Shown here one piece after another: positions 16,531 through 24,897 of a stretch of 64,000 nucleotides of DNA. Source of the stretch: Streptomyces sp. LX-29 (lineage in GTDB: Bacteria > Actinomycetota > Actinomycetes > Streptomycetales > Streptomycetaceae); the NCBI RefSeq assembly GCF_029541745.1, contig NZ_CP089746.1, positions 5,837,559 through 5,901,558 of the forward strand, read 5' to 3'. Position 1 is the first letter of the stretch; each line of letters starts with the position of its first letter. The notes under the pieces are model-generated. The model made no database searches and was not told the DNA's origin. It worked only from the letters and a program-made list of their open reading frames with translations. Made by a program: the position numbers and the translations under genes.

Positions 16531-18273
16531 TCAGATTGCCCACCACACGCAGCAATCAGCGGGAATACGGACGGAACGGCCCTCGAACTCCGCCGGCGCC
16601 GAGGACAGTACGGGGCGGCCAGGGGCGGGCATCTCGACGGGGTGGCCCAGGGTGTTCAGGGTGCAGACGAAGCCGGGCCGGGAGAGCGCCAGCACGCCCT
16701 CGGGCGCGGCCGGCCCGTCCAGCCACGCCATCGTCCCGTCGCCCAGCCCGGGCAGTCGGCGCCGCAGCGCGAGGGCGGAGCGGTAGAGCTCCAGGGTGGA
16801 GCTCGGGTCGCCGGTCTGGGCCTCGACGCTGAGCGCGGCCCAGCCGTCGGGCTGCGGCAGCCAGCTCGGGCCGCCGGCGACCGGGCCGAAGCCGTACGGG
16901 GCCTCGCCGCCCGACCACGGGATCGGCACCCGGCAGCCGTCGCGGAAGCCGTCCTGCCCGGACTGGCCGTCCTCGGTGAAGGAGCGGAAGAACGCCGGGT
17001 CCTGGCGGACCTCGTCGGGGAGGTCGACGACCTCGGGAAGGCCCAGCTCCTCGCCCTGGTAGATGTAGGTGGAGCCGGGCAGCGCCAGCATCAGCAGCGC
17101 CGCCGCCCGGGCCCGCCGCAGCCCCTGCTCCGGGCTCTCCTCCGCGTAGCGCGTGGTGTGCCGCACCACATCGTGGTTGGACAGCACCCACGTCGTCGGC
17201 GCCCCCACCGACGCGGTCGCGCCCAGCGACTCGTCGATGACGGAGCGCATGGCGGCCGCGTCCCACGGGCAGCGCAGGAAGTGGAAGTTGAACGCCTGGT
17301 GCAGTTCGTCGGGCCGGACGTACAGGGCGAGCCGCTCCGCGCTGGGCGCCCATGCCTCGGCCACGCCGATCCGGTCCCCGTCGTAGGAGTCCAGCAGCCG
17401 TCGCCAGGAGCGGTGGATCTCGTGCACCCCGTCCTGGTCGAAGAAGGGCAGCACCTGGGCGCCGATCAGCTTGGCCTGCTCCTTGCGGCCGATGTCGGGC
17501 AGCCCGGCGGCCTTGACCATGCCGTGCGCGACGTCGATCCGGAACCCGTCCACGCCCAGGTCCAGCCAGAACCGCAGCACCGAGTCGAACTCCTCGACGA
17601 CCTCCGGGCAGTCCCAGTTGAGGTCCGGTTGCTCGGGGGCGAACAGATGGAGGTACCAGTCGCCGGGGGTGCCGTCGGGGTTCTCGGTGCGGGTCCACGC
17701 GGGGCCGCCGAAGACCGACTCCCAGTCGTTCGGCGGCAGCGCGCCGTCTCCGCCCCGACCGGGGCGGAAGTGGTAGCGCGCCCGGGCCGCCGAGCCCGGC
17801 CCCGCGGCGAGCGCGGCCGTGAACCACGGGTGTCGGTCGGAGGTGTGGTTGGGGACGATGTCGACGATGACCCGCAGCCCGAGTCGGTGCGCGGTGCGGA
17901 CCAGGGCGTCGGCGTCGGACAGGTCGCCGAAGAGCGGGTCCACGGCGCGGTAGTCCGCCACGTCGTAGCCGCCGTCGGCCTGGGGCGAGGCGTAGAAGGG
18001 GGTGAGCCAGACGGCGTCCACCCCGAGCCGGGCCAGGTGCGGCAGTCGCTCACGGACGCCGGGCAGATCGCCCACCCCGTCGCCGTCGCTGTCGGCGAAG
18101 GACCGGACGTACACCTGGTAGATGACGGCGTCGCGCCACCAGCCGGGACCGGTGGGCTCCGCGGCGCGGGCCGGCCGGGGGGAGTCGTCGAGGCCGGTCG
18201 ACGGCTGAGGGGTCCGGGCGGGGGCGGCGGCGCGCGCGGCGGCGCGCGCCGAGGTCGTGAGCTCCTGGGTCAT
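16531..18273 (-). CDS. aglA1: GH13 alpha-glucosidase, copy 1
   Basis: A 580-residue cytoplasmic glycoside hydrolase family 13 enzyme (oligo-alpha-glucosidase type) that would split imported maltodextrins to glucose. The conserved regions are present: IVPNHTSD, GFRIDVAHG (nucleophile Asp247), GVAEAWAP (acid/base Glu306) and LSNHDVVR (Asp368). Start ATG 18273 has AGGGA eight bases upstream; the first 45 residues are Ala-rich and not conserved in copy 2. Two blocks of its DNA (16774-16944 and 16996-17203) are 100% identical to copy 2 although flanking DNA is diverged. Divergent from malE across a MalR-type operator region. This copy sits between malR and malE, where S. coelicolor has none as I recall. 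Confidence 0.93.
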   Translation of the reverse strand: MTQELTTSARAAARAAAPARTPQPSTGLDDSPRPARAAEPTGPGWWRDAVIYQVYVRSFADSDGDGVGDLPGVRERLPHLARLGVDAVWLTPFYASPQADGGYDVADYRAVDPLFGDLSDADALVRTAHRLGLRVIVDIVPNHTSDRHPWFTAALAAGPGSAARARYHFRPGRGGDGALPPNDWESVFGGPAWTRTENPDGTPGDWYLHLFAPEQPDLNWDCPEVVEEFDSVLRFWLDLGVDGFRIDVAHGMVKAAGLPDIGRKEQAKLIGAQVLPFFDQDGVHEIHRSWRRLLDSYDGDRIGVAEAWAPSAERLALYVRPDELHQAFNFHFLRCPWDAAAMRSVIDESLGATASVGAPTTWVLSNHDVVRHTTRYAEESPEQGLRRARAAALLMLALPGSTYIYQGEELGLPEVVDLPDEVRQDPAFFRSFTEDGQSGQDGFRDGCRVPIPWSGGEAPYGFGPVAGGPSWLPQPDGWAALSVEAQTGDPSSTLELYRSALALRRRLPGLGDGTMAWLDGPAAPEGVLALSRPGFVCTLNTLGHPVEMPAPGRPVLSSAPAEFEGRSVRIPADCCVWWAI

Positions 18274-18318
18274 GTGAGCGATCCCTGTCGGTCTCGGCAG
18301 CCTTGCCTGGAACGTCAT

Positions 18319-18507
18319 GGAACGTAACAGCTCTGCAATGCCTTGCAAAAGGCTTGCAGAGTTGCCGGGGCGCCTCAGTGTGCCACCGTCACGCCCGTGT
18401 CAAGGGCATCATCGGCAACTGCCAGGACACGCGGATGTAACGATCCCCGGCCCTTGCAGAAATTTGCCGCAAGCTCTTTCGAGTCTTTTGCATCCCTGTT
18501 ACGTTCC
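18319..18507. promoter_or_regulatory. Divergent aglA1/malE promoter with MalR-type boxes
   Basis: A 12-bp sequence, CTGTTACGTTCC reading towards each gene, occurs as an inverted pair (18319-18330 and 18496-18507). Each contains a TACGTT that could be a -10 element. Next to the aglA1 copy is a near-perfect nested palindrome at 18331-18361 (CTCTGCAA / TTGCAGAG outer arms, GCCTT / AAGGC inner arms) with three TTGCA motifs. On the malE side CTTGC (18453-18457) faces GCAAG (18469-18473). CTTGCA repeats are the known MalR/Reg1 target. Both operons should therefore be maltodextrin-inducible. Confidence 0.75.
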
Positions 18508-18555
18508 TCGACAACCCGGCGCCGCGATGGCGCGGCCGGCTTTGAAGGAGTTCAC

Positions 18556-19833
18556 ATGCGACGTGGCATAGCGGCCACTGCGCTCGTCGCGGCGATGGCC
18601 CTCGCCGCGACCGCCTGCGGCGGAAGCGACAGTGACGACAGCGGCAAGAAGGCCCCCGGCGACATCTCCGGCACGGTGACGTACTGGGACACCTCGAACG
18701 ACGCTGAGAAGGCCACGTACAAGAAGCTCGCCGAGGCGTTCACCGAGAAGTACCCGAAGGTGAAGGTCAAGTACGTCAACGTGCCGTTCGGTGAGGCGCT
18801 GAACAAGTTCAAGAACGCCGCCGGCTCCGGTGGCTCCGGCGCCCCGGACGTGCTGCGCGCCGAGGTCGCCTGGACCCAGGACCTCGCCAACATCGGCTAC
18901 CTGGCCCCGCTGGACGGCACCCCGGCCCTCGACAACGAGAAGGACTACCTCCCCAAGGCCGCCGCCTCCACCAAGTTCAACGGCAAGACCTACGCCGTGC
19001 CGCAGGTCATCGACACCCTCGGCCTCTTCTACAACAAGAAGCTGCTGAAGGACGCCGGGGTCGAGCCGCCGACCTCGCTCGACGAGCTGAAGGACGCCGC
19101 CAAGAAGATCAAGGAGAAGACCGGCAAGACCGGCCTCTACCTGCGCGGCGACGACGCCTACTGGTACCTGCCCTTCATCTACGGCGAGGGCGGCGACCTG
19201 CTCGACACGAAGAACAAGAAGGTCACGGTCGACGAGGAGCCGGGCGTCAAGGCGTTCGCCGCCGCCCGCGACCTGGTCAAGTCGGGCGCGGCGGTCACCG
19301 ACGCCACCGACGGCTGGAACAACATGCAGAACGCCATCAAGAACGGCGACGTCGCGATGACGGTCAACGGACCGTGGGCGATCGAGGACACCCTGTCCGG
19401 CAAGGCGTTCAAGGACCGCGACAACCTCGGCGTCGTCCCCGTCCCGGCGGGCAGCGCCGGCCAGGGCGCCCCGCAGGGCGGCCAGAACCTCACCGTCTAC
19501 GCCGGCTCCAAGAACCTGGACGCCTCCTACCTCTTCGCGAAGTACATGAGCTCCGCCGAGGTGCAGGCCAAGACCACCGAGGCGCTCAGCCTGCTGCCCA
19601 CCCGGACCTCCGTCTACGATCAGAAGTCGGTCGCCGAGAACCCGAACGTCAAGTTCTTCAAGGCCGCCGTCGACAAGGCCGTCGAGCGTCCCTGGATCCC
19701 CCAGGGCAACAGCCTCTTCCAGGCGATCCTCGTCGAGTTCCCGGGCGTGGTGACCGGCAAGACCTCCCCCGAGGACGCGGCCGAGTCGGTCGGCGACGCC
19801 TACCGCAAGCTCCTCAAGGACGACTGGAAGTAG
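18556..19833 (+). CDS. malE: Maltose/maltodextrin ABC transporter substrate-binding lipoprotein
   Basis: A 425-residue exported lipoprotein: signal MRRGIAATALVAAMALAATA followed by the lipobox cysteine at residue 21, then a family 1 solute-binding fold (VTYWDTSNDAEK near the N-terminus). The ATG at 18556 follows a strong GAAGGAG at 18544-18550; the open frame upstream is not coding. First gene of malE-malF-malG-aglA2-malR2. The ATPase partner is missing here, as usual in Streptomyces, where the shared ATPase MsiK energises the importer. Confidence 0.95.
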   Translation: MRRGIAATALVAAMALAATACGGSDSDDSGKKAPGDISGTVTYWDTSNDAEKATYKKLAEAFTEKYPKVKVKYVNVPFGEALNKFKNAAGSGGSGAPDVLRAEVAWTQDLANIGYLAPLDGTPALDNEKDYLPKAAASTKFNGKTYAVPQVIDTLGLFYNKKLLKDAGVEPPTSLDELKDAAKKIKEKTGKTGLYLRGDDAYWYLPFIYGEGGDLLDTKNKKVTVDEEPGVKAFAAARDLVKSGAAVTDATDGWNNMQNAIKNGDVAMTVNGPWAIEDTLSGKAFKDRDNLGVVPVPAGSAGQGAPQGGQNLTVYAGSKNLDASYLFAKYMSSAEVQAKTTEALSLLPTRTSVYDQKSVAENPNVKFFKAAVDKAVERPWIPQGNSLFQAILVEFPGVVTGKTSPEDAAESVGDAYRKLLKDDWK

Positions 19834-19849
19834 GGGCGGGACACCACCG

Positions 19850-20884
19850 ATGACTGTCGAGACCAGGCAGTCGGCGGGACCGGCCGGGGGCGTCGAGACG
19901 GACGCCCCCGGCCGGGGCCGCGGGACTGACAAGCACTCCTCCCGGTCCGCCGGCGCTCCCGGCCGGATCCGCCGCGCCCTGACCACCCACTGGTACGCCT
20001 GGGCCATGGTCGCCCCCGTGGTGATCGTGATCGGCGTGATCATCGGTTATCCGCTGGTCCGCGGCGTCTACCTGTCGCTGACCGACGCCAACGAGGCCAA
20101 CGTCGAGCGCACCATCGGCGTCAACCACATCCCGGCCACCTACGACTTCGTCGGCCTGGACAACTTCACCGCCATCCTGAAGGACGGCCTCTTCTGGGAC
20201 CGCCTCGGCTGGACGGTGACCTGGACCGTCAGCTGTGTGGCGCTCTCCTTCGGCCTCGGCCTCGGACTCGCGGTCATGCTCAACCGCAAGTTCGCCGGCC
20301 GCACCCTCTACCGCTCGCTGCTGATCCTGCCCTGGGCGGTCCCCGCCTTCGTCTCGGTCTTCGCCTGGCGACTCCTCTACAACGAGAAGAACGGCATCCT
20401 CAACAAGATCCTCGAGGGCGGCGGCATCGACGCCGTGCCGTGGCTGAACGACCCGACCATGGCCAAGGTCTCGGTGATCGCCGTCAACGTCTGGCTCGGC
20501 GTGCCGTTCATGCTGGTCGCCCTGCTGGGCGGGCTCCAGTCCATCCCCGGTGAGCTCTACGAGGCCGCCGAGATGGACGGCGCGAGCCCCTGGCAGCGGT
20601 TCCGGCACATCACCATGCCCGGACTGCGCTCGGTGAGCAGCACCGTCATCCTGCTCTCCACCATCTGGACCTTCAACATGTTCCCGGTGATCTTCCTGCT
20701 CACCCGCGGCGGGCCCGGGGACAGCACGGAGATCCTGGTGACGTACGCGTACCGGCTGTCCTTCGTCAACAGCCCCCGCGACTTCGCCGGCGCCTCCGCC
20801 TGGGGCGTCCTCATCCTGCTCATCCTTCTGCTCTTCGCGGTGGTCTACCGCCGTTCGCTCCGCAAGCAGGGAGAGGTGTGGTAG
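19850..20884 (+). CDS. malF: Maltose ABC transporter permease MalF
   Basis: A 344-residue membrane permease with about six helices and a polar 40-residue N-terminal tail. The cytoplasmic EAA loop that docks the ATPase is visible (ELYEAAEMDGASPWQRFRHI). It follows malE by 16 bases and its stop overlaps the codons just before malG. Confidence 0.95.
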   Translation: MTVETRQSAGPAGGVETDAPGRGRGTDKHSSRSAGAPGRIRRALTTHWYAWAMVAPVVIVIGVIIGYPLVRGVYLSLTDANEANVERTIGVNHIPATYDFVGLDNFTAILKDGLFWDRLGWTVTWTVSCVALSFGLGLGLAVMLNRKFAGRTLYRSLLILPWAVPAFVSVFAWRLLYNEKNGILNKILEGGGIDAVPWLNDPTMAKVSVIAVNVWLGVPFMLVALLGGLQSIPGELYEAAEMDGASPWQRFRHITMPGLRSVSSTVILLSTIWTFNMFPVIFLLTRGGPGDSTEILVTYAYRLSFVNSPRDFAGASAWGVLILLILLLFAVVYRRSLRKQGEVW

Positions 20885-20886
20885 CC

Positions 20887-21741
20887 ATGGCCGCACGCAC
20901 GACCCGCCCCCGCCAGCGCCACCAGCGCTCCCCGCTCGCCTCCGTCGGGCTGCACCTCACGCTGCTGATCGCCTCCGCCGTCGCGGTCTTCCCGCCGCTG
21001 TGGCTGCTGGTCACCTCGCTCAAGCCCAAGAGCGAGTCGTTCAGCACCGACATGGTCAAGAACCCGACCCTGGAGAACTACGACCACGTCCTGAACGACA
21101 CCGAGTTCCTGACCTGGTTCGGCAACTCGCTCTTCGTCGTGGCCATCACCACGGTCCTCGGCGTCTTCGTCGCCGCCACCACCGGCTACGCCGTCAGCCG
21201 CTTCCGCTTCCCCGGCATGCGCCCGCTGATGTGGCTGCTGCTGCTCACCCAGATGTTCCCGGTGGCCATCCTCATCGTGCCGCTGTACAACATCATGTCG
21301 ACGCTCGGCTGGCTCAACCAGCCGATCTCGCTGATCGTCACCTACCTCACGGTCGCCGTGCCGTTCTGCGCCTGGATGATGAAGGGCTTCTTCGACACCA
21401 TCCCGGTGGAGATCGACGAGTCCGGCCGGGTGGACGGCCTCAACCCCTTCGGCACCTTCTGGCGGCTGATCGTCCCGCTGGCCCGGCCGGGCCTGGCGGT
21501 GACCGCCTTCTACACCTTCATCACCGCCTGGGCCGAGGTCGCCTACGCCTCCGCGTTCATGACCGGCGAGGAGAACCTCACCCTCGCCGCCGGACTGCAG
21601 ACCTTCGTCAACCAGTACAGCTCCGACTGGGGCGCGATGACGGCCGCCGCCGTCATGATCGCCATCCCCGCGGCACTGGTCTTCTCCTGGGCGCAGCGCC
21701 ACCTGGTGGCCGGCCTGACGGCGGGCGCGACCAAGTCCTGA
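20887..21741 (+). CDS. malG: Maltose ABC transporter permease MalG
   Basis: A 284-residue permease with six helices and the EAA-type loop EIDESGRVDGLNPFGTFWRL. The ATG at 20887 lies a suitable distance after GGGAGAGG (20869-20876); a GTG at 20878 would sit directly on that site and is less likely. Pairs with MalF to form the membrane channel. Confidence 0.95.
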   Translation: MAARTTRPRQRHQRSPLASVGLHLTLLIASAVAVFPPLWLLVTSLKPKSESFSTDMVKNPTLENYDHVLNDTEFLTWFGNSLFVVAITTVLGVFVAATTGYAVSRFRFPGMRPLMWLLLLTQMFPVAILIVPLYNIMSTLGWLNQPISLIVTYLTVAVPFCAWMMKGFFDTIPVEIDESGRVDGLNPFGTFWRLIVPLARPGLAVTAFYTFITAWAEVAYASAFMTGEENLTLAAGLQTFVNQYSSDWGAMTAAAVMIAIPAALVFSWAQRHLVAGLTAGATKS

Positions 21742-21773
21742 CACCCGGCTCGACGCCGACGCGCCGGGTGTCA
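21739..21773 (+). terminator. Hairpin between malG and aglA2
   Basis: TGACACCCGGC (starting in the malG stop) pairs perfectly with GCCGGGTGTCA at 21763-21773 over a 13-base loop. Since aglA2 lies only 113 bases further on, this is probably a partial terminator or a processing/stability element that lowers downstream expression. Confidence 0.6.
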
Positions 21774-21885
21774 CATCCAGCGCGCCGCCGTCGTATCCGG
21801 CACCCCAGCCCGTCCGGAGGACATCCGGTCGAAGGCCGGGTGCCCCGGGGCCGACCGCAACCTTTCACACGACACCAAGGAAGCC

Positions 21886-23541
21886 ATGACGCAGCACCTC
21901 GCTGACCCCACCACCGGCACGGCCACCGTCACCACGGCCGGCAGACCGGGCTGGTGGCGCGACGCGGTGATCTACCAGGTCTATCCGCGCAGCTTCGCCG
22001 ACGGCAACGGCGACGGCATGGGCGACCTCGAAGGCGTGCGCAGCCGGCTGCCGTACCTGAAGGACCTCGGCGTCGACGCCGTCTGGCTCAGCCCCTTCTA
22101 CGCGTCCCCGCAGGCCGACGCCGGCTATGACGTCGCCGACTACCGGGCCATCGACCCGATGTTCGGCACCCTGCTCGACGCCGACGCCGTGATCCGCGAG
22201 GCGCACCGGCTGGGCATGCGGATCATCGTGGACCTGGTGCCCAACCACTGCTCCGACCAGCACGCGTGGTTCGTCCAGGCGCTGCGCGAGGGCCCCGGCT
22301 CCGCGCTGCGTGAGCGCTTCCACTTCCGCCCCGGCAAGGGCGCGGACGGGGAGCTGCCGCCGAACGACTGGGAGTCGCTCTTCGGCGGCCCGGCCTGGAC
22401 CCGCACCGTCAACCCGGACGGCACCCCCGGCGACTGGTACCTGCACCTGTTCGCCCCGGAGCAGCCGGACTTCAACTGGGACCACCCCGCCGTACACGAC
22501 GAGTTCCGCTCGATCCTGCGGTTCTGGCTGGACCTGGGCGTGGACGGGTTCCGGATCGACGTCGCGCACGGCCTGGTCAAGGCCGCAGGGCTGCCGGACC
22601 TCGGGCACAACGAGCAGCTGAAGCTGCTGGGCAACCAGCCCATGCCGTTCTTCGACCAGGACGGGGTGCACGAGATCTACCGTTCCTGGCGCACCGTCCT
22701 CGACGAGTACGCCGGGGACCGGATCGGCGTCGCCGAGGCGTGGACCCCCAGCGCCGACCGCACCGCGCTCTACCTGCGCTCGGACGAGCTGCACCAGGCG
22801 TTCAACTTCCACTTCCTGGGCACCCCCTGGGAGGCGAAGAAGATGCGCGAGGTCATCGACGAGTCCCTGGAGGCGATGCTTCCGGTCGAGGCGCCGACGA
22901 CGTGGGTGCTGTCCAACCACGATGTGGTGCGGCACACCACGCGCTACGCGGAGGAGAGCCCGGAGCAGGGGCTGCGGCGGGCCCGGGCGGCGGCGCTGCT
23001 GATGCTGGCGCTGCCCGGCTCCACCTACATCTACCAGGGCGAGGAGCTGGGCCTTCCCGAGGTCGTCGACCTCCCCGACGAGGTCCGCCAGGACCCGTCC
23101 TTCTTCCGGGAGTCCGGGCAGGAGGGGCTGCGCGACGGCTGCCGGGTGCCGATCCCGTGGTCGGGCGGCGAGGCCCCGTACGGCTTCGGCCCGGTCGCCG
23201 GCGGCCCGAGCTGGCTGCCGCAGCCCGACGGCTGGGCCGCGCTCAGCGTCGAGGCCCAGACCGGCGACCCGAGCTCCACCCTGGAGCTCTACCGCTCCGC
23301 CATCGCGCTGCGGCGCGAGCACCCGGCCCTGGGCGCGGGGGAGTCGGTGGAGTGGCTGGACGCCCCCGAGGGCGTGCTGGCCTTCCGCCGCGAGGACTTC
23401 GTCTGCACCGTCAACACCACCGGCGGGCCGGTGCGGATCCCGGCGCCCGGCCGGGTGCTGCTGGCCAGCGGCCCGGCCCCGGAGGCCGCCGGGGCGTCCT
23501 ACGAGCTGCCCGCGGACACCGCGGTCTGGTGGGCGGCGTGA
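21886..23541 (+). CDS. aglA: GH13 alpha-glucosidase, copy 2 (AglA)
   Basis: A 551-residue family 13 alpha-glucosidase with nucleophile Asp225 (GFRIDVAHG), acid/base Glu284 (GVAEAWTP) and Asp346 (SNHDVVR). It corresponds in position to S. coelicolor aglA after malG. ATG 21886 is preceded by AAGGAAG. It shares 208 bp (22890-23097) and 171 bp (23131-23301) of identical DNA with aglA1 in opposite orientation, 4-6 kb away. Its stop overlaps the start of malR2 by four bases (GTGA), so enzyme and repressor are translationally coupled. Confidence 0.94.
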   Translation: MTQHLADPTTGTATVTTAGRPGWWRDAVIYQVYPRSFADGNGDGMGDLEGVRSRLPYLKDLGVDAVWLSPFYASPQADAGYDVADYRAIDPMFGTLLDADAVIREAHRLGMRIIVDLVPNHCSDQHAWFVQALREGPGSALRERFHFRPGKGADGELPPNDWESLFGGPAWTRTVNPDGTPGDWYLHLFAPEQPDFNWDHPAVHDEFRSILRFWLDLGVDGFRIDVAHGLVKAAGLPDLGHNEQLKLLGNQPMPFFDQDGVHEIYRSWRTVLDEYAGDRIGVAEAWTPSADRTALYLRSDELHQAFNFHFLGTPWEAKKMREVIDESLEAMLPVEAPTTWVLSNHDVVRHTTRYAEESPEQGLRRARAAALLMLALPGSTYIYQGEELGLPEVVDLPDEVRQDPSFFRESGQEGLRDGCRVPIPWSGGEAPYGFGPVAGGPSWLPQPDGWAALSVEAQTGDPSSTLELYRSAIALRREHPALGAGESVEWLDAPEGVLAFRREDFVCTVNTTGGPVRIPAPGRVLLASGPAPEAAGASYELPADTAVWWAA

Positions 23542-24563
23542 CCACTCCGCGACTCGCGGACATCGCGGCGCAGGCCTCGGTCAGCGAGGCCACCGTCAGC
23601 CGGGTGCTCAACGGCAAGGCGGGCGTGGCGGGCAGCACCCGGCAGCGGGTGCTGGCCGCCCTCGACGTGCTGGGCTACGAGCGCCCGGTGCGGCTGCGGC
23701 GGCGCAGCGCCGGACTGGTGGGGTTGGTGATCCCGGAGCTCACCAACCCCATCTTCCCGGCGTTCGCGCAGGTCATCGAGCAGACGCTGGCGGGGCACGG
23801 CTACACCCCGGTGCTGTGCACCGAGATGCCGGGCGGGGCCACCGAGGACGAGCTGGTGGAGCAGCTGGAGCAGCGCGGCGTCACCGGCATCGTCTTCCTG
23901 TCGGGGCAGCACGCCGACACCACCGCCGACCCCACCCGCTACGCCGAACTGGCCGCCCGCGGCGTCCCGTTCGTGCTCATCAACGGCTACAACGAGCACG
24001 TCCGGGCGCCCTTCGTCTCCCCCGACGACCGGGCCGCGGCACGGATGGCGGTGCGCCATCTGGTCGCGCTCGGCCATGAGCGGATCGGGCTCGCGGTCGG
24101 CCCGGCGCGCTACGTCCCGGCCCGGCGCAAGGCGGAGGGCTTCGTCGCCGCGCTCGGCGCCGAGCTGGGCCGCTCCGCCGAGGAGGCCGGCGGGCTGGTG
24201 CAGCACACGCTTTTCACCGTCGAGGGCGGACAGGTGGCCGCGGGCGCGCTGCTCGACCGCGGGTGCACCGGCATCGTCTGCGGCAGCGACCTGATGGCGC
24301 TGGGCGCGATCCGCGAGGCGCGCCGCCGGGGGCTCCAGGTCCCCTGGGACGTCTCGGTCGTGGGCTTCGACGACTCCCCGCTGATCGCGTTCACCGACCC
24401 GCCGCTGACCACGGTCCGGCAGCCGGTGCAGGCCATGGCCACGGCGGCGGTCGGCGCCCTGTTGGAGGAGATCGAGGGCAACCCGGTGCCGCCGACGGAG
24501 TTCGTCTTCCAACCGGACCTGGTCGTCCGGGGCTCGACCGCGCAGCCGCGACAGAGCAACTGA
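23538..24563 (+). CDS. LacI-family regulator, MalR paralogue
   Basis: A 341-residue LacI regulator. HTH and hinge (RLADIAAQASVSEATVSRV, LNGKAGVAG) are almost the same as MalR, so it should recognise the same kind of site. The ligand domain is related but diverged (GQHADTTADPTRYAEL against GLHADTSADMQRYDQL in MalR). Start GTG is embedded in the aglA2 stop. Last gene of the malEFG operon, giving an autoregulated second repressor. Whether it senses the same sugar as MalR is unknown. Confidence 0.92.
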   Translation: MTTPRLADIAAQASVSEATVSRVLNGKAGVAGSTRQRVLAALDVLGYERPVRLRRRSAGLVGLVIPELTNPIFPAFAQVIEQTLAGHGYTPVLCTEMPGGATEDELVEQLEQRGVTGIVFLSGQHADTTADPTRYAELAARGVPFVLINGYNEHVRAPFVSPDDRAAARMAVRHLVALGHERIGLAVGPARYVPARRKAEGFVAALGAELGRSAEEAGGLVQHTLFTVEGGQVAAGALLDRGCTGIVCGSDLMALGAIREARRRGLQVPWDVSVVGFDDSPLIAFTDPPLTTVRQPVQAMATAAVGALLEEIEGNPVPPTEFVFQPDLVVRGSTAQPRQSN

Positions 24564-24624
24564 CCCGGGCCGCGGGCCCGTGCGGGCGCCCGCGCACGGG
24601 GCGGCTCGTACGGGGCCGTAGGGA

Positions 24625-24683
24625 CCGGTCCGGCCGGCCGGGCGCGTGGGGTCCGAACCCGGACCCCCGGCCGGCCGGACCGG
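24625..24683 (+). terminator. Long nested terminator hairpin after the mal operon
   Basis: A perfect 18-bp stem (24625-24642 with 24666-24683) whose loop holds a second small stem (GGGTCC / GGACCC). It ends the malEFG-aglA2-malR2 unit. Confidence 0.8.
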
Positions 24684-24694
24684 AGTCTGCGGCA

Positions 24695-24734
24695 GAACGT
24701 AACACCGCCGCAATGCCTTGCGAAAGGTCTTGCA
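24695..24734 (+). promoter_or_regulatory. MalR-type operator upstream of the alpha-amylase gene
   Basis: GAACGTAACA, then GCAATGCCTTGC, GAAAGG and CTTGCA, matching the aglA1-side operator at about 18320-18358 in order, spacing and most bases. The rest of 24735-24897 has further short repeats (CAGCAAG, CCTTTCAG) and no gene. This puts the amylase under MalR or its paralogue. Confidence 0.7.
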
Positions 24735-24897
24735 CCAAGAGAACGTCAAAGGTACCGTCCGGTAGCCAGCAAGCGACTGGCGTCTTTCAGCAAGAACCTG
24801 AAGGACCTCGGAAACCTTTCAGTGGCCTTACGGGCATGGCGCGTTGCCGCATGAGGCTCATCTCATCAGCGACAGCTTCCCCCATGCAGGAGTACCG

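Noticed and set aside
16531..18348. Longer aglA1 start at 18348
   Set aside because: It would place the MalR palindrome and promoter inside the coding sequence; the ATG at 18273 has a ribosome site.
18343..18555. N-terminal extension of MalE
   Set aside because: The extension covers the operator region and would bury the lipoprotein signal; ATG 18556 with GAAGGAG is clear.
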